Below, in pieces: positions 24,023-33,171 of a stretch of DNA of 64,000 nucleotides. The notes beneath the pieces were generated by a model, which worked only from the letters and a program-made list of their open reading frames with translations, was not told the DNA's origin and did no database searches. Both the position numbers and the translations under genes were made by a program. The stretch is taken from NCBI GenBank assembly GCA_015075635.1, contig JABTUA010000003.1, forward strand, positions 558,001-622,000. Reading direction: 5' to 3'. Every line of letters begins with the position of its first letter. Within the stretch, counting starts at the first letter, position 1. The stretch comes from Polyangiaceae bacterium (lineage in GTDB: Bacteria > Myxococcota_A > Polyangia > Polyangiales > Polyangiaceae).

Positions 24023-24994
24023 TCAGATCTCGTCGGGCTCGAAGGTCTGCTCGTCGTCGGCTCCCGAGCCGTCGCCGCTGCCGTTCGCCGGCTCCTCGCG
24101 CTCGGCCTCGCCGGGGTCGCGCCCGTGCGAATCGGCGTAGCGCGGGGCCTGTCCGGGGCCGGAGAAATCCACCCAGTAGGCGCTGGTTTCCCGCACGTCC
24201 AGGTGGACGAAGCTCGAGTTCGGGTAGAAGCCGCAGCCCACGTTGGCCAGGGTCCGGCAGTAGTCGCGGAGCACCTTGTTGGAGACCCCCGGAATCGCGA
24301 AATCGACCGCGTGGCCGGAGTTGTGGCGGGAGTGGGGGGTGTACTGGGTGGGCGAATACGGGCGATAGCCGCTCACGACCTTGATCGGCCTGCCGCCGAA
24401 ATGGTCGCTGACCTTCACCAGGATGCGGATCAGCCGGTCGTTGATCGGCTGGTGCTGCCCGGTGCGCCAAGCGGCTAGCACCTTCTCGATGCCGGTGCGG
24501 GCCGAGTCGGTGATCTTGCCCTTCTTGTAGACCTGGCCCCGCCACGAGCCGGTGTAGCTCTGGAGCACGAGCAGGCCGCCCTTGTTCTTGCCTTTGCCGA
24601 GCTTGGCGCTGACCTTCTCGGCCTTCTCGGCCTTCTCGGCCTTCTCGGCCTTCTCGGCCTTCTCGGCCTTCTCGGCCTTCTCGGCCTTTTCGACGGGCTT
24701 CGCCTCTTCGGGCGCGGGCTTGTGCAGGGAAGCTGGAACGACTTCGCCGTCTCGGGTGGGGAGCACCAGGCGCTGCTTGGGGCGAATCGGGCTCCGCCGC
24801 GTGATGCCGTTCGCCTTGCACAGGGCGTCGATGCTCACGTTGTAGCGCTTGGCGATCATCGCCAGGGTCTGGCCCGGGTAGACCACGTGCACTCGGGATC
24901 CGCCGAGCGTTCGGGGTGCGGGCGCGGCGCTGGCGCTCGCAGAGGCGAGAGCCAAGGCCGAGGCGCACACGAGGGCAGAGACCGTCCGGGTCAT
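24023..24994 (-). CDS. LysM and M15-type (DUF882-like) peptidoglycan peptidase
   Basis: A 323-residue exported protein. The signal peptide is MTRTVSALVCASALALASA, followed by a LysM domain (VHVVYPGQTLAMIAKRYNVSI), a (KAE)n linker from a 9-bp tandem repeat, and a C-terminal YcbK/M15-type domain (VVSGYRPYSPTQY, SRHNSGHAVDFAIPG, FVHLDVRE) with the expected zinc-site His/Asp residues. It probably binds and cleaves cell-wall peptides. The start at ATG 24994 gives a proper signal peptide; the longer frame to 25069 reads through an A-rich tract and is rejected. Acidic C-terminal tail. Confidence 0.85.
   Translation of the reverse strand: MTRTVSALVCASALALASASASAAPAPRTLGGSRVHVVYPGQTLAMIAKRYNVSIDALCKANGITRRSPIRPKQRLVLPTRDGEVVPASLHKPAPEEAKPVEKAEKAEKAEKAEKAEKAEKAEKAEKVSAKLGKGKNKGGLLVLQSYTGSWRGQVYKKGKITDSARTGIEKVLAAWRTGQHQPINDRLIRILVKVSDHFGGRPIKVVSGYRPYSPTQYTPHSRHNSGHAVDFAIPGVSNKVLRDYCRTLANVGCGFYPNSSFVHLDVRETSAYWVDFSGPGQAPRYADSHGRDPGEAEREEPANGSGDGSGADDEQTFEPDEI
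24612..24690. repeat. 9-bp tandem repeat coding the (KAE)n linker
   Basis: About nine copies of a GGCCTTCTC-type unit encode alternating Lys-Ala-Glu in the LysM protein. Copy-number change would lengthen or shorten the linker in frame. Confidence 0.85.
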
Positions 24995-25222
24995 GCGGGG
25001 CAGCACCCCGATAGCCTTTACCGGGTCGAGGCGAAAGGCGAAAAAAAAACGGGGAGCAGGTCTGACCACACGTGCAGCTAGCCGCGCACTTACGGAAATG
25101 CCGCGCTGGGCGCCCGCCGCGGCGTCGCCCGCGACTCCGCGTTTCTTGGCGCTCTTCGTTCAGAGGTGCAACCATTTGCGCCGGGTTTCCTCGGTGAAGC
25201 CCTTCTCCTCATTCGAGGCTCC

Positions 25223-26299
25223 ATGGGCGAAGGCAAGAATCTGGTCGGGGTCGACATCGGGACGAGCTCGATCAAGGTGGTTCAAATCAAGGAGAGCCGC
25301 CGGGGGCTGGGCCTGCAACGCCTGGGCTACGTGCCTCTGAATCCGCAGACCATAGTGGACGGTCAGGTCATGGACGCCTCCGCGGTGGTCGAGGGCCTGA
25401 TGCGGGTGTTCCACGACGCGAAGATCAAACAGAAGGAGATCGCGATCAGCGTCTCCGGGCAGAGCGTGATCATCCGCAAGATCACCGTGCCGATGATGAC
25501 GCGCGAGGAGCTCAACGAGCAGATCCACTGGGAAGCTGAGCAGCACATCCCGTTCGACATCAAGGACGTGCAGGTCGACTACCAGGTGCTGCGAAAGAAG
25601 CCCGAAACCAGCCAGATGGAGCTGCTCTTGGTCGCGGCGAAGCGCGACCAGATCAACGACTACGCGCAGCTCGCCCGCGACGCGAGGCTCAAGCCCGTGG
25701 TCTGCGACATCGACGCCTTCACGGTTCAGAACATGTTCGAGTACTCGCGCGGCCTGCCGCCGGACCAGACCATCGGGCTGATCAACGTCGGGGCGAGCCT
25801 CTGCTCGCTGAACATCATCGCCAACGGCGTCAGCGCGTTCACCCGCGAGATCGCCAACGGTGGCAACGTGGTGACCGACGAGATCCAGAAGGCGCTGGGA
25901 GTCCCCTACGAGCAAGCCGAAGCTTACAAGTGCGGCGGCGCCGCGGATCCGACGGACCCGCACCGCCCGGGGATGGTGCCGCAACAGGTGGTGCAGGTGA
26001 TCGAGGCGGTGACGGACGCGATTGCCGCGGAAATCCAGCGCAGCCTCGACTTTTACCTGGCGACCAGCGGTGAGGGAGAGATCTCTCGCATCTACGTGAC
26101 CGGCGGCACCTCGGCCATGATCCAGCTGGCGCAGGCCGTCGAGCGGCGCGCTCGCGTGCCCACCGAGGTGTGGTCCGCGGCCGAGCGTCTGCAAGTGGAG
26201 GCGAGGGAAGTGGACGGGAATCTCCTGCAGCAGAGGGCGGCTCAACTGTCCGTCGCAGCCGGTCTCGCGCTTCGGCACGAGAAGGAGTCGCGCGCGTGA
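25223..26299 (+). CDS. pilM: Type IV pilus assembly ATPase-like protein PilM
   Basis: The 358-residue actin-like protein has GVDIGTSSIKVVQI (phosphate 1) near the N-terminus, WEAEQHIPFDIKDVQVDYQVL, VCDIDAFTVQNMFEY, LINVGASLCSLNI and VTGGTSAMIQLA. PilM is the cytoplasmic member of the type IV pilus alignment complex and binds the PilN N-terminus. ATG 25223 is preceded by GAGG. GTGA overlap with pilN. The 25000-25222 gap holds the divergent promoters with the LysM gene. Confidence 0.95.
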   Translation: MGEGKNLVGVDIGTSSIKVVQIKESRRGLGLQRLGYVPLNPQTIVDGQVMDASAVVEGLMRVFHDAKIKQKEIAISVSGQSVIIRKITVPMMTREELNEQIHWEAEQHIPFDIKDVQVDYQVLRKKPETSQMELLLVAAKRDQINDYAQLARDARLKPVVCDIDAFTVQNMFEYSRGLPPDQTIGLINVGASLCSLNIIANGVSAFTREIANGGNVVTDEIQKALGVPYEQAEAYKCGGAADPTDPHRPGMVPQQVVQVIEAVTDAIAAEIQRSLDFYLATSGEGEISRIYVTGGTSAMIQLAQAVERRARVPTEVWSAAERLQVEAREVDGNLLQQRAAQLSVAAGLALRHEKESRA

Positions 26300-26934
26300 T
26301 CAAGATAAACCTGCTCCCGCAGAAGCGACGCGCCGAGCGTAGCGAAGGCAGCCAGCTTTGGCTGATCGGGCTGCTCGTCGCGTTCTTGCTGGAGGTCGTG
26401 GCGCTCTTCGTCTTCCACAGCATCAAGAACGAAGAGCTCAAGGACCAGACCCGCAAGAACGCCGAGCTCCAGACCCAGATCACCCGCGCCAAGCAGGCCG
26501 TCGCCAACCACAACGAGGTCAAGGAGAAGCTGGAGCAGCTGCGGGCCCGCGAGGACGCCATCTCGAAGCTTCAGAGCGCGCGGACCGGCCCGACCTCCGT
26601 CATGCTCGAGCTCGCCCGCCTGCTGACCCCGGGCCGCGGCCCGAGTGTGGACCCCGACCGCTTGCAGCAGATGCGGAAAGACAACCCACTGGCGGTCTAC
26701 AACCCCGCATGGGACGCGCGCCGCCTGTGGCTCACCAAGTTCGTCGAGCAGCAGCGCAAGGTGCGCCTGGAGGGCATCGCGCGCGACGGTGAGGACGTCA
26801 GCGAGCTCGCCCGCCGCATGGGGCTCTCCAGCTTCTTCTACGAGGTGCGCCTGCTGCCGGCGAAGACCGAGAAAGACAAGGACACCGGGATGGAAGTGGT
26901 CCGCTTCGAGCTCGAAGCGAAGGTGAGGTACTGA
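26296..26934 (+). CDS. pilN: Type IV pilus assembly protein PilN
   Basis: The 212-residue bitopic inner-membrane protein starts at GTG with VIKINLLPQKRR, the PilM-binding INLLP motif. A transmembrane helix (LIGLLVAFLLEVVALFVF) and periplasmic coiled coil follow. It is longer than classical PilN, with an insertion rich in Arg and Gln (residues about 110-150). Stop overlaps the pilO ATG by one base. Confidence 0.93.
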   Translation: MIKINLLPQKRRAERSEGSQLWLIGLLVAFLLEVVALFVFHSIKNEELKDQTRKNAELQTQITRAKQAVANHNEVKEKLEQLRAREDAISKLQSARTGPTSVMLELARLLTPGRGPSVDPDRLQQMRKDNPLAVYNPAWDARRLWLTKFVEQQRKVRLEGIARDGEDVSELARRMGLSSFFYEVRLLPAKTEKDKDTGMEVVRFELEAKVRY

Positions 26935-27572
26935 TGGCCGCAAAAGAGAGCAGCCTCGCCAAGCTCCCGCTGGTCGCGAAGATGGGCATCGGAGCAGGGC
27001 TCCTGGTCCTGGTCGCGGTGGCTTACTTCGTGGTGTTCTACGGCGACCTCGCCAGCTCGATCAAAGCCGCCCAGGGCAAAGAGCGTCAGCTGCGCGAGGA
27101 GCTGGCCGAGGCCCGCAAGAACGAGTTCGCCTACCAGAAAGACCTGGCCGAGCTCACCGAGCGCCAGCAGCGCGCCCGCGAGCTGGAGAAGATCCTGCCC
27201 AAGAGCACCGAGTACCCCTCGTTCCTGAGCTCGATCCAGGCCGTGGCGAACGTCTCGGGAGTGGCGCTCACGGCCTGGACACCCACCGAGGAGAGCGCGG
27301 ACAAGTTCTACTCGCGCGTGCCGATGAGGCTCGATCTGTCCGGGAAGTTCCACCAGGTCGCGAAGTTCTTCTACGGGGTCGGGCAGCTGGACCGCATCAT
27401 CAACATGGAGAACATCTCGGCGACCGAACCCACGACGAAGGACGGCACCGACGTCGTGATCAAGGTCAGCGTGCTCGCGACCGCCTTCCGCATGCTGGAA
27501 GAAGGGCAAGCCGGCGGCGGCAGCGACAAACGCGGCGGCGCGGCGACGCCGCAAGCCGGAGGCAAGAAATGA
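26934..27572 (+). CDS. pilO: Type IV pilus assembly protein PilO
   Basis: The 212-residue protein has an N-terminal membrane helix (MGIGAGLLVLVAVAYFVVFY), a coiled coil, and a C-terminal ferredoxin-like domain (LSSIQAVANVSGV, VPMRLDLSGKFHQVAKFFYGVGQLDRIINMEN). PilO pairs with PilN in the alignment complex. A low-complexity Gly/Ala tail ends the protein. It overlaps pilN and pilP. Confidence 0.93.
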   Translation: MAAKESSLAKLPLVAKMGIGAGLLVLVAVAYFVVFYGDLASSIKAAQGKERQLREELAEARKNEFAYQKDLAELTERQQRARELEKILPKSTEYPSFLSSIQAVANVSGVALTAWTPTEESADKFYSRVPMRLDLSGKFHQVAKFFYGVGQLDRIINMENISATEPTTKDGTDVVIKVSVLATAFRMLEEGQAGGGSDKRGGAATPQAGGKK

Positions 27573-28156
27573 CCCGCGCGGTGCTCGCGTTCATCGCCCT
27601 CGCGGGGCTCGTGGCGGCCTGCAGCAGCAAGGGGCCGACGCAAGGCGCTCCAGCCGGCTCCAGCGCACCCGTGGTCGTGGCGCTCCCGGACGCTGGGCTC
27701 GGGGACGCGCCCAGCGGGCCTCCCAAGATCGACTTCCAGGAGGCTGAGTTCGCCGAGAACGAGAAGAGCCGGGATCCCTTCCGCTCCTTCTCCACCATGT
27801 TCGTCGAAGAGGCTCGCGGCAAGGTGAAGTCGCAGCGCGAGGTGCTGCTCGACCAGTACGCCGTGGACGAGCTCAAGCTGGTGGGCATCGTGACGGGCAT
27901 CGATCCGGCCAAAGCGATGCTGGTGGACCCGACGGGCAAGGGTCACGTGGTCCAGCGCGGTCAGTTCGTCGGCCGGGCGGAGGTCGTCCAGGCGAGCACC
28001 ACCACGGCCCGCTCCTACGAGATCAACTGGCGCGTCGATCGCATCCGCGACGGGGACGTGGTGCTGATCCGCGAGGACCCGCAGAACCCGGACGTCCCCA
28101 GCGCGACCAAGGTGATTCCGCTCCGGCCCGAGGGCTCCGTCGTCTCCGAAAAGTGA
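27569..28156 (+). CDS. pilP: Type IV pilus lipoprotein PilP
   Basis: A 195-residue lipoprotein (lipobox LVAAC) with a Pro/Gly linker and a C-terminal beta domain (VDELKLVGIVTGIDPAKAML, GHVVQRGQFVGRAEVVQ, WRVDRIRDGDVVLI). PilP joins PilN/PilO to the secretin PilQ. ATG overlaps the pilO stop by 4 nt. Confidence 0.92.
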   Translation: MTRAVLAFIALAGLVAACSSKGPTQGAPAGSSAPVVVALPDAGLGDAPSGPPKIDFQEAEFAENEKSRDPFRSFSTMFVEEARGKVKSQREVLLDQYAVDELKLVGIVTGIDPAKAMLVDPTGKGHVVQRGQFVGRAEVVQASTTTARSYEINWRVDRIRDGDVVLIREDPQNPDVPSATKVIPLRPEGSVVSEK

Positions 28157-28194
28157 GCCTGGCGCTCCCGCGGGAGCGGGGGCATGGTCCGGCC

Positions 28195-28725
28195 ATGTCC
28201 AAGCGTTTCAGGGTGCTCACGGCCGTCGGCCCGGATCAGGCCGGACTGGTCAAGGAGATCTCCTCGGCGATCCATCGCGCCGGCGCGAACCTCGAGGACA
28301 GCCGGATGGCCGTGCTCGGCGGCGAGTTCGCCATGCTGGTGCTCTTCTCCGGCTCCGACGCCGAGCTGGCGCAGGCCGAAGAGCAGGGACGGGCGGCGGC
28401 CGGGCGACTGGGCCTGTTCTGCCATTTTCGCGAGACCGCCGCGCCCGGCTCGACGGGGGACGGCTTGGTCTACGACCTCCGCGTCACCGCGCTCGACCAG
28501 CCGGGCATCGTCGAGGCCGTGACCACGGTCCTGGCGGCGTGGGGGGTGAACGTGGCGTCGCTGGAGACCAGCGTCATCCACCAGCCGCTCTCGGGGACGC
28601 CGACTTTCCTCCTGGAGGCGCTCTTGCACGTGCCGGCCGGGGTGGCGCTCTCCGAGCTCCGGCACGACCTCACTCGGGTCGCGGACGAGCACAACCTCGA
28701 TCTGACGCTCGAAGCGCGCGCCTGA
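28195..28725 (+). CDS. Tandem ACT-domain regulator, GcvR-like
   Basis: The 176-residue protein consists of two ACT domains (about 4-85 and 92-172). The first has LTAVGPDQAGLVKEISSAIHRAG and the second LRVTALDQPGIVEAVTTVLA. GcvR-type proteins bind glycine and regulate the glycine-cleavage system; others sense different amino acids. ATG 28195 was chosen as it begins the ACT domain; GTG 28153 is an alternative that overlaps pilP. Unusually placed between pilP and pilQ. Confidence 0.8.
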   Translation: MSKRFRVLTAVGPDQAGLVKEISSAIHRAGANLEDSRMAVLGGEFAMLVLFSGSDAELAQAEEQGRAAAGRLGLFCHFRETAAPGSTGDGLVYDLRVTALDQPGIVEAVTTVLAAWGVNVASLETSVIHQPLSGTPTFLLEALLHVPAGVALSELRHDLTRVADEHNLDLTLEARA

Positions 28726-28901
28726 CGCCGATTCGTGCGGAAAGTGCGCTCGCAGCGCTGCTTCGCCGCAGGTTTGCCCTTCATTAAGCGCAGCAATCTT
28801 CCCCCGGAATTTGTTCGTTCGTCGAGCGCATCGCTACGATGACTGGACGGGTGATCGAGCAGGAAAAGTCCCGCTCGCTCGCACCGACCGATCGGAGCCT
28901 G

Positions 28902-31217
28902 ATGATGAGGTCGACTTCGTTCCGTCTCGCGATGGTGATTGCAGCGGCTTTCGAGCTTTCCCTGCTCGCGGGACCTCGCGCCGCCATGGCCGCGGAAGGC
29001 CAGAGATTTGCCACCGACATCCGGGTAAACCCCGCGGATTCGGGCGGCGCACAGGTGGTGGTGAGCTTCTCGTCGCAACCGACGTACACGGCGCGCCTCG
29101 ACCAGAAGGGGCGGCGCTTGATCGTGGACGTCCCCGGCGCCGACATCAAGGGCGCCCCGGCCGCCATCACGCGACGCACCGGCGTGGTGGGGGGAGTCAT
29201 GGCCCAGGCGTTCAAGAACGGCGACGCCAAGACGACCCGCGTGCTGGTCACCTTGCTGGACGAGGCGAAGTACTCGGTCAAGGTGGACGGCAACCGCCTG
29301 CTCATCAGCTTCATCCCCGGCAAGTCCGGCGTCATCGACGAGCCGCGGGTCAAGCGCATCCAGAGCGAAGCCGCCCCGCCGGCGGCCGACGAGTCGGCGC
29401 GGGTGTCCGACGTGCGCTTCGAGCACACCAAGCTCGAAGACAAGGTCCTGATCGACCTCTCGCACGTCGCGAAGTATCGCCTGAGCACCGGTGAGCGCGG
29501 GCGCTCCACGCTAGTCATCGAAGGCGCGCGGCTGCCCGAGGCGTTGGTGCGCAAGCTCGACGTCTCCGCGTTCGGCGGGCTGGTGGGTGCCGTGTCGAGC
29601 TATCTGGACCCGAAGACCAAGAACGTGATCGTCGAGGTGGAGAGCGAGTCGGCCGTGGCCACGCAGGTCGCCAAGAACGGCAACACGCTGGTGTGGTCGT
29701 TCTTCAAGCCTGGCACGCTGCCGTCCACGCGCACCGGCGTTGCCCGCGACGGCGGCGCCGCGCGCAAGACGCAGACCGTCCACGTCGAGGACTCGTACGG
29801 AGACATCCCGGAGGTCCACGCTGGCTATGCCGGCGGTGGCGTCGAGCAGGCCACGGAAGCCGATCAGGCGGCAGCCGTGACGCCGAGCCTCCTCGGTCAG
29901 GCGCGTCGGGCCGGCTACACCGGTCGCCGCATCGACCTCGACCTGAAGGACGCCGACGTGCACAACGTGCTGCGCCTCTTGGCGGACGTCGGCCGCGTGA
30001 ACATCATCACCGCCGACAACGTGAGCGGCAGCGTCAGCATCCGCATGCGCAACGTGCCCTGGGATCAGGCACTGGACGTGGTGCTCCAATCGAAGTCTCT
30101 GGGCATGGTGCGACAGGGCAACATGATCCGCGTCGCGCCCCTGGCCGATCTGGAGAAGGAGCGCGAGATGGCCATCGCGCGGCGCAAGCAGGAGATGCAG
30201 CTCGCGCCGCTCGAGACCCGGCTCATCCCGGTGAGCTACGCCGAGGCGCAGGAGATCCAGGCGCGCGCCAAGGACCTCTTGAGCGAACGCGGCTCCATCG
30301 CCGTCGACGAGCGCACCAACGTGATGATTGTCCGCGACGTCGCCGGCAACCTGAACCAGATCGAGGAGCTGACGCGCTCCCTGGACACGCAGACCCCGCA
30401 GGTGCTGGTCGAGGCGCGCATCGTGGAGGCCACGAGCCGCTACCTACGCGACGTCGGCATCCAGTGGGGCGGTGACGCCTCCTTCAGCGGTGCAACCGGC
30501 AACCCGACCGGGCTGGCCTTCCCGAACTCGGTGGGCGTCGTCGGTGGCGCCAGCGACGCGAACACCCCGACCGCGGGTCTCTCGCCCTTCAGCAACACCG
30601 TCGCGAACCCGAACTTCGCCGTCAACCTCCCGGCCACGGTCGGTACCGGTCAAGGCGGCGCGATCGGGCTCTCGTTCGGCTCCATCGACAACACCATCAA
30701 CCTGGCGGTGCGCCTCTCGGCGGCGGAGTCGAGCGGCATGCTCAGAATCCTGTCCAGCCCGCGCATCTTGACGCTGGACAACCAGCAGGCGCGCATCTCG
30801 CAGGGCACGTTGATCCCGTTCAGCCAGATCAGCGCGCAGGGCGTGCAGACGACCTTCCAGGAGGCCAAGCTCCAGCTGCTCGTCAAGCCGCACGTGACCG
30901 CTGACGGCAGCATCAGCATGAAGGTCAAGATCAACCGCGACGAGCCCGACTTCAACCAGACCTCGGCCCGTGGCGATCCGACCATCTTGAAGCGCGAGGC
31001 CGAGACCAGCCTCTTGGTCATGGACGGCCACACCGCGGTGATCGGCGGCATCTTCACCCGCAACACCGGCCGCAATCTCGATCAGGTGCCGTTCTTCGGC
31101 GACATCCCGCTGCTCGGCCTCTTGTTCCAGCGCCGCCGCGCCAGCGACACGCGTGGCGAGCTGGTGATCTTCCTCACGCCTCGCATCGTGAACCGCGCGG
31201 AAGCTCTGGGTCGCTGA
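28902..31217 (+). CDS. pilQ: Type IV pilus secretin PilQ
   Basis: About 771 residues from ATG 28902, with a signal peptide (ATG ATG AGG, then a hydrophobic stretch ending AMAAEG). Two AMIN-like beta domains (about residues 30-120 and 165-260) anchor to peptidoglycan. STN/N1 follow (IDLDLKDADVHNVLRLLADV, ETRLIPVSYAEAQEIQARA). The C-terminal secretin core includes LVEARIVEATSRYLRDVGIQ, ILSSPRILTLDNQQARI and PFFGDIPLLGLLF. It forms the outer-membrane channel for the pilus. The start has a GGAG site and gives a proper signal; an upstream in-frame ATG at 28839 does not. Confidence 0.94.
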   Translation: MMRSTSFRLAMVIAAAFELSLLAGPRAAMAAEGQRFATDIRVNPADSGGAQVVVSFSSQPTYTARLDQKGRRLIVDVPGADIKGAPAAITRRTGVVGGVMAQAFKNGDAKTTRVLVTLLDEAKYSVKVDGNRLLISFIPGKSGVIDEPRVKRIQSEAAPPAADESARVSDVRFEHTKLEDKVLIDLSHVAKYRLSTGERGRSTLVIEGARLPEALVRKLDVSAFGGLVGAVSSYLDPKTKNVIVEVESESAVATQVAKNGNTLVWSFFKPGTLPSTRTGVARDGGAARKTQTVHVEDSYGDIPEVHAGYAGGGVEQATEADQAAAVTPSLLGQARRAGYTGRRIDLDLKDADVHNVLRLLADVGRVNIITADNVSGSVSIRMRNVPWDQALDVVLQSKSLGMVRQGNMIRVAPLADLEKEREMAIARRKQEMQLAPLETRLIPVSYAEAQEIQARAKDLLSERGSIAVDERTNVMIVRDVAGNLNQIEELTRSLDTQTPQVLVEARIVEATSRYLRDVGIQWGGDASFSGATGNPTGLAFPNSVGVVGGASDANTPTAGLSPFSNTVANPNFAVNLPATVGTGQGGAIGLSFGSIDNTINLAVRLSAAESSGMLRILSSPRILTLDNQQARISQGTLIPFSQISAQGVQTTFQEAKLQLLVKPHVTADGSISMKVKINRDEPDFNQTSARGDPTILKREAETSLLVMDGHTAVIGGIFTRNTGRNLDQVPFFGDIPLLGLLFQRRRASDTRGELVIFLTPRIVNRAEALGR

Positions 31218-31305
31218 GAGCGGGACAATTTCCAGGCCTGTCGAGCGTTCCGGCTCCGGGTGGGCGCATCCGCGCCGGTCTGTTACACTGACCCTCGGAG
31301 GTGAC

Positions 31306-32799
31306 ATGCGGATCCTGGCAGCTCTGTTCCTGGGCGGGTTGGCGGCGATGGCGGCCTGCGGGTCCGACACCGGCGGCACGGTCGGCAACAACCCCGGGAC
31401 CGGCGGCGGCGCTGGCGATGCCGCGGTCGGCGGCACGGGCGGCGGCGGCACCGGGGGCACCACGCTCACCTGCATCGTAGGCAGCGGCCAGTGCAACGGG
31501 CTCATCCCGCAGACCTGCCAGATTGGCGGGATCTGGGCGAACGACCCCGAGTGCCCCTACGCCTGCTCGTCCGGCGCGTGCTTCGGCTCGTGCAAGCCCG
31601 GCACGACCCAGTGCAAGTACGGCAAGGCGCAGACCTGCGGGACCAACGCCGAGTGGGACCCCGCCACCCCGTGCGAGTTCGGCTGCGAGAACGGCGCCTG
31701 CCGCACCGGCTGCCTAGCCGGCGAGTTCAACTGCTACGGCAACGAGATCCAGCAGTGCGACCCGGGACCGCCCTCGAAGTGGGTGCCCAAGCCGGGGGCG
31801 ACGGCCTGCGCGGCGGCGTCGGGCATGAAGTGCGACAAGGCGACCGGCGCGTGCGTCGCCGTGCCCACGGTGGGCACCACCACGCCCACCGGCAAGTACT
31901 ACCAGTTCGCCACCTTCAAGACCGGGGAGACGGCGTTCCTGGGCGGCTACGACGTCACCAGCCACGGCGACTACGTCTACGTGAACCGCACCTCGCAGAA
32001 CCTGGATGTGTACAAGATCACGCTCCTGGACAGCGACGGAGATGGCGAGCTCGAGGCGAACCAGCACCCGGACAACCCGGACAACCCGGGGCCGGTGGAG
32101 CAGCGCACCATCGAGCTGGTGAAGACCTACACCAAGGCCGCCGATCAGGTCCCGCTCGGCCCGGCCAGCCAGGCGTCGCTCTACGCGATGGACAACGACA
32201 AGATCTTCATGCTCGGGCCCACGCACAACGGCATCATCTCGGAGTACGTGTTCGCCTCGAAGGGCGTCAGCGTGCCGGTGCAGCCCGCGGCGACCACGCC
32301 GTACATGTCCTTCCTGGGCTATGGAAAGGCCGAGGCGCTGTGGTACTCCGGCAACGAAGGCGCGCGGCGCGTCTACTCGTACCACGAGCCCACCAAGGCC
32401 TGGGTCGCGGAGTTCGGCTATCCCAACCTGGCCGGCAGCCACATGGACGGCCTCGACGCGGTCGTGTCGCCCAAGACCGGCGAGCAGTACGTCTACGTCT
32501 CCGACATGACCTCGGACTTCATCGGCCAGTACCGGCGCGATGAGGTCCAGGGCTGGGTGCAGGAACACCTGTTCGAGTACAACGACGCGACCTCGTCAGC
32601 GATCGAGGGCTTCGGCTTCGGCACGCTGAACCACTTCTGGGGCACTGGCGGGCAGTACCTGTACGAGCTCGGCGGCGGCGACATCCAGAAGGATCTCGAG
32701 CCCTGCGCCAACGGCAAGCCCGCCTGCGGGGCGAACCTGCCGGAGTGCCCCGCCGGGCAGTACTGCAAGTCTGGGTGCTGCGCGAAGGGCGTGCGTTAG
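31306..32799 (+). CDS. Cysteine-rich lipoprotein with beta-propeller-like repeats
   Basis: A 497-residue lipoprotein (lipobox AMAAC after MRILAALFLGGLA) with a Gly/Thr-rich linker. Residues about 50-190 hold Cys-rich repeats (for example PQTCQIGGIWANDPECPYACSSG-like units), followed by a region with repeated aromatic/Gly strands (FATFKTGETAFLGGYDV, YMSFLGYGKAEALWYSGNEG). The C-terminus is CPAGQYCKSGCCAKG. GGAGG precedes the ATG at ideal spacing. A surface or outer-membrane binding protein is plausible; no function is known. Confidence 0.75.
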   Translation: MRILAALFLGGLAAMAACGSDTGGTVGNNPGTGGGAGDAAVGGTGGGGTGGTTLTCIVGSGQCNGLIPQTCQIGGIWANDPECPYACSSGACFGSCKPGTTQCKYGKAQTCGTNAEWDPATPCEFGCENGACRTGCLAGEFNCYGNEIQQCDPGPPSKWVPKPGATACAAASGMKCDKATGACVAVPTVGTTTPTGKYYQFATFKTGETAFLGGYDVTSHGDYVYVNRTSQNLDVYKITLLDSDGDGELEANQHPDNPDNPGPVEQRTIELVKTYTKAADQVPLGPASQASLYAMDNDKIFMLGPTHNGIISEYVFASKGVSVPVQPAATTPYMSFLGYGKAEALWYSGNEGARRVYSYHEPTKAWVAEFGYPNLAGSHMDGLDAVVSPKTGEQYVYVSDMTSDFIGQYRRDEVQGWVQEHLFEYNDATSSAIEGFGFGTLNHFWGTGGQYLYELGGGDIQKDLEPCANGKPACGANLPECPAGQYCKSGCCAKGVR

Positions 32800-32803
32800 G
32801 CGC

Positions 32804-33169
32804 TCACGGCAGCTCGGTACAAACGGACACCGAGGAGTAGTCTCGCCCTTGCCGGGCCTCCGCCACGTAGTGGCGCTGGTTCGCCTCGCAGGAGACCTGC
32901 GTGTCGAAGCACTCCCAGTGCGGCTCGCGGTGGAGCTCGTAGGTCGTGCAGAACGCGGTCTTCGGCCGCGCGCAGGCGGGCTCCGGAGCGAAGCCCGTGC
33001 TGTCGGGTGGGCCGGGCAGGCCTCGGCACGCGCGGTCGCAGCGTCCGGTCCAGCACTGCCACCCGGCGCCCTTCGGGACGCGCTCGTCGCGGAACGGGCC
33101 GGTGGGGCGCCGGCAGGCGGAGAGCAGCGCGAGCGCGCCGAGCAGAACGAAGAGCCGGGAAGGTGCCAC
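32804..33169 (-). CDS. Cysteine-rich lipoprotein, conserved-Cys family A2
   Basis: A 121-residue lipoprotein from GTG 33169 (VAPSRLFVLLGALALLSAC). The C-terminal domain has C-x4-C-x3-C, then C-x7-C in PACARPKTAFC, then C-x6-C in ECFDTQVSC, matching the protein at 2821-3261 Cys for Cys. It starts 2 nt after the esterase stop, so it is co-transcribed with it. Function unknown. Confidence 0.65.
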   Translation of the reverse strand: MAPSRLFVLLGALALLSACRRPTGPFRDERVPKGAGWQCWTGRCDRACRGLPGPPDSTGFAPEPACARPKTAFCTTYELHREPHWECFDTQVSCEANQRHYVAEARQGRDYSSVSVCTELP

Positions 33170-33171
33170 GC

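Noticed and set aside
25041..25050. A-run of nine as a terminator for the LysM gene
   Set aside because: It lies upstream of that gene's start, on the wrong side for termination, and has no good adjacent stem.
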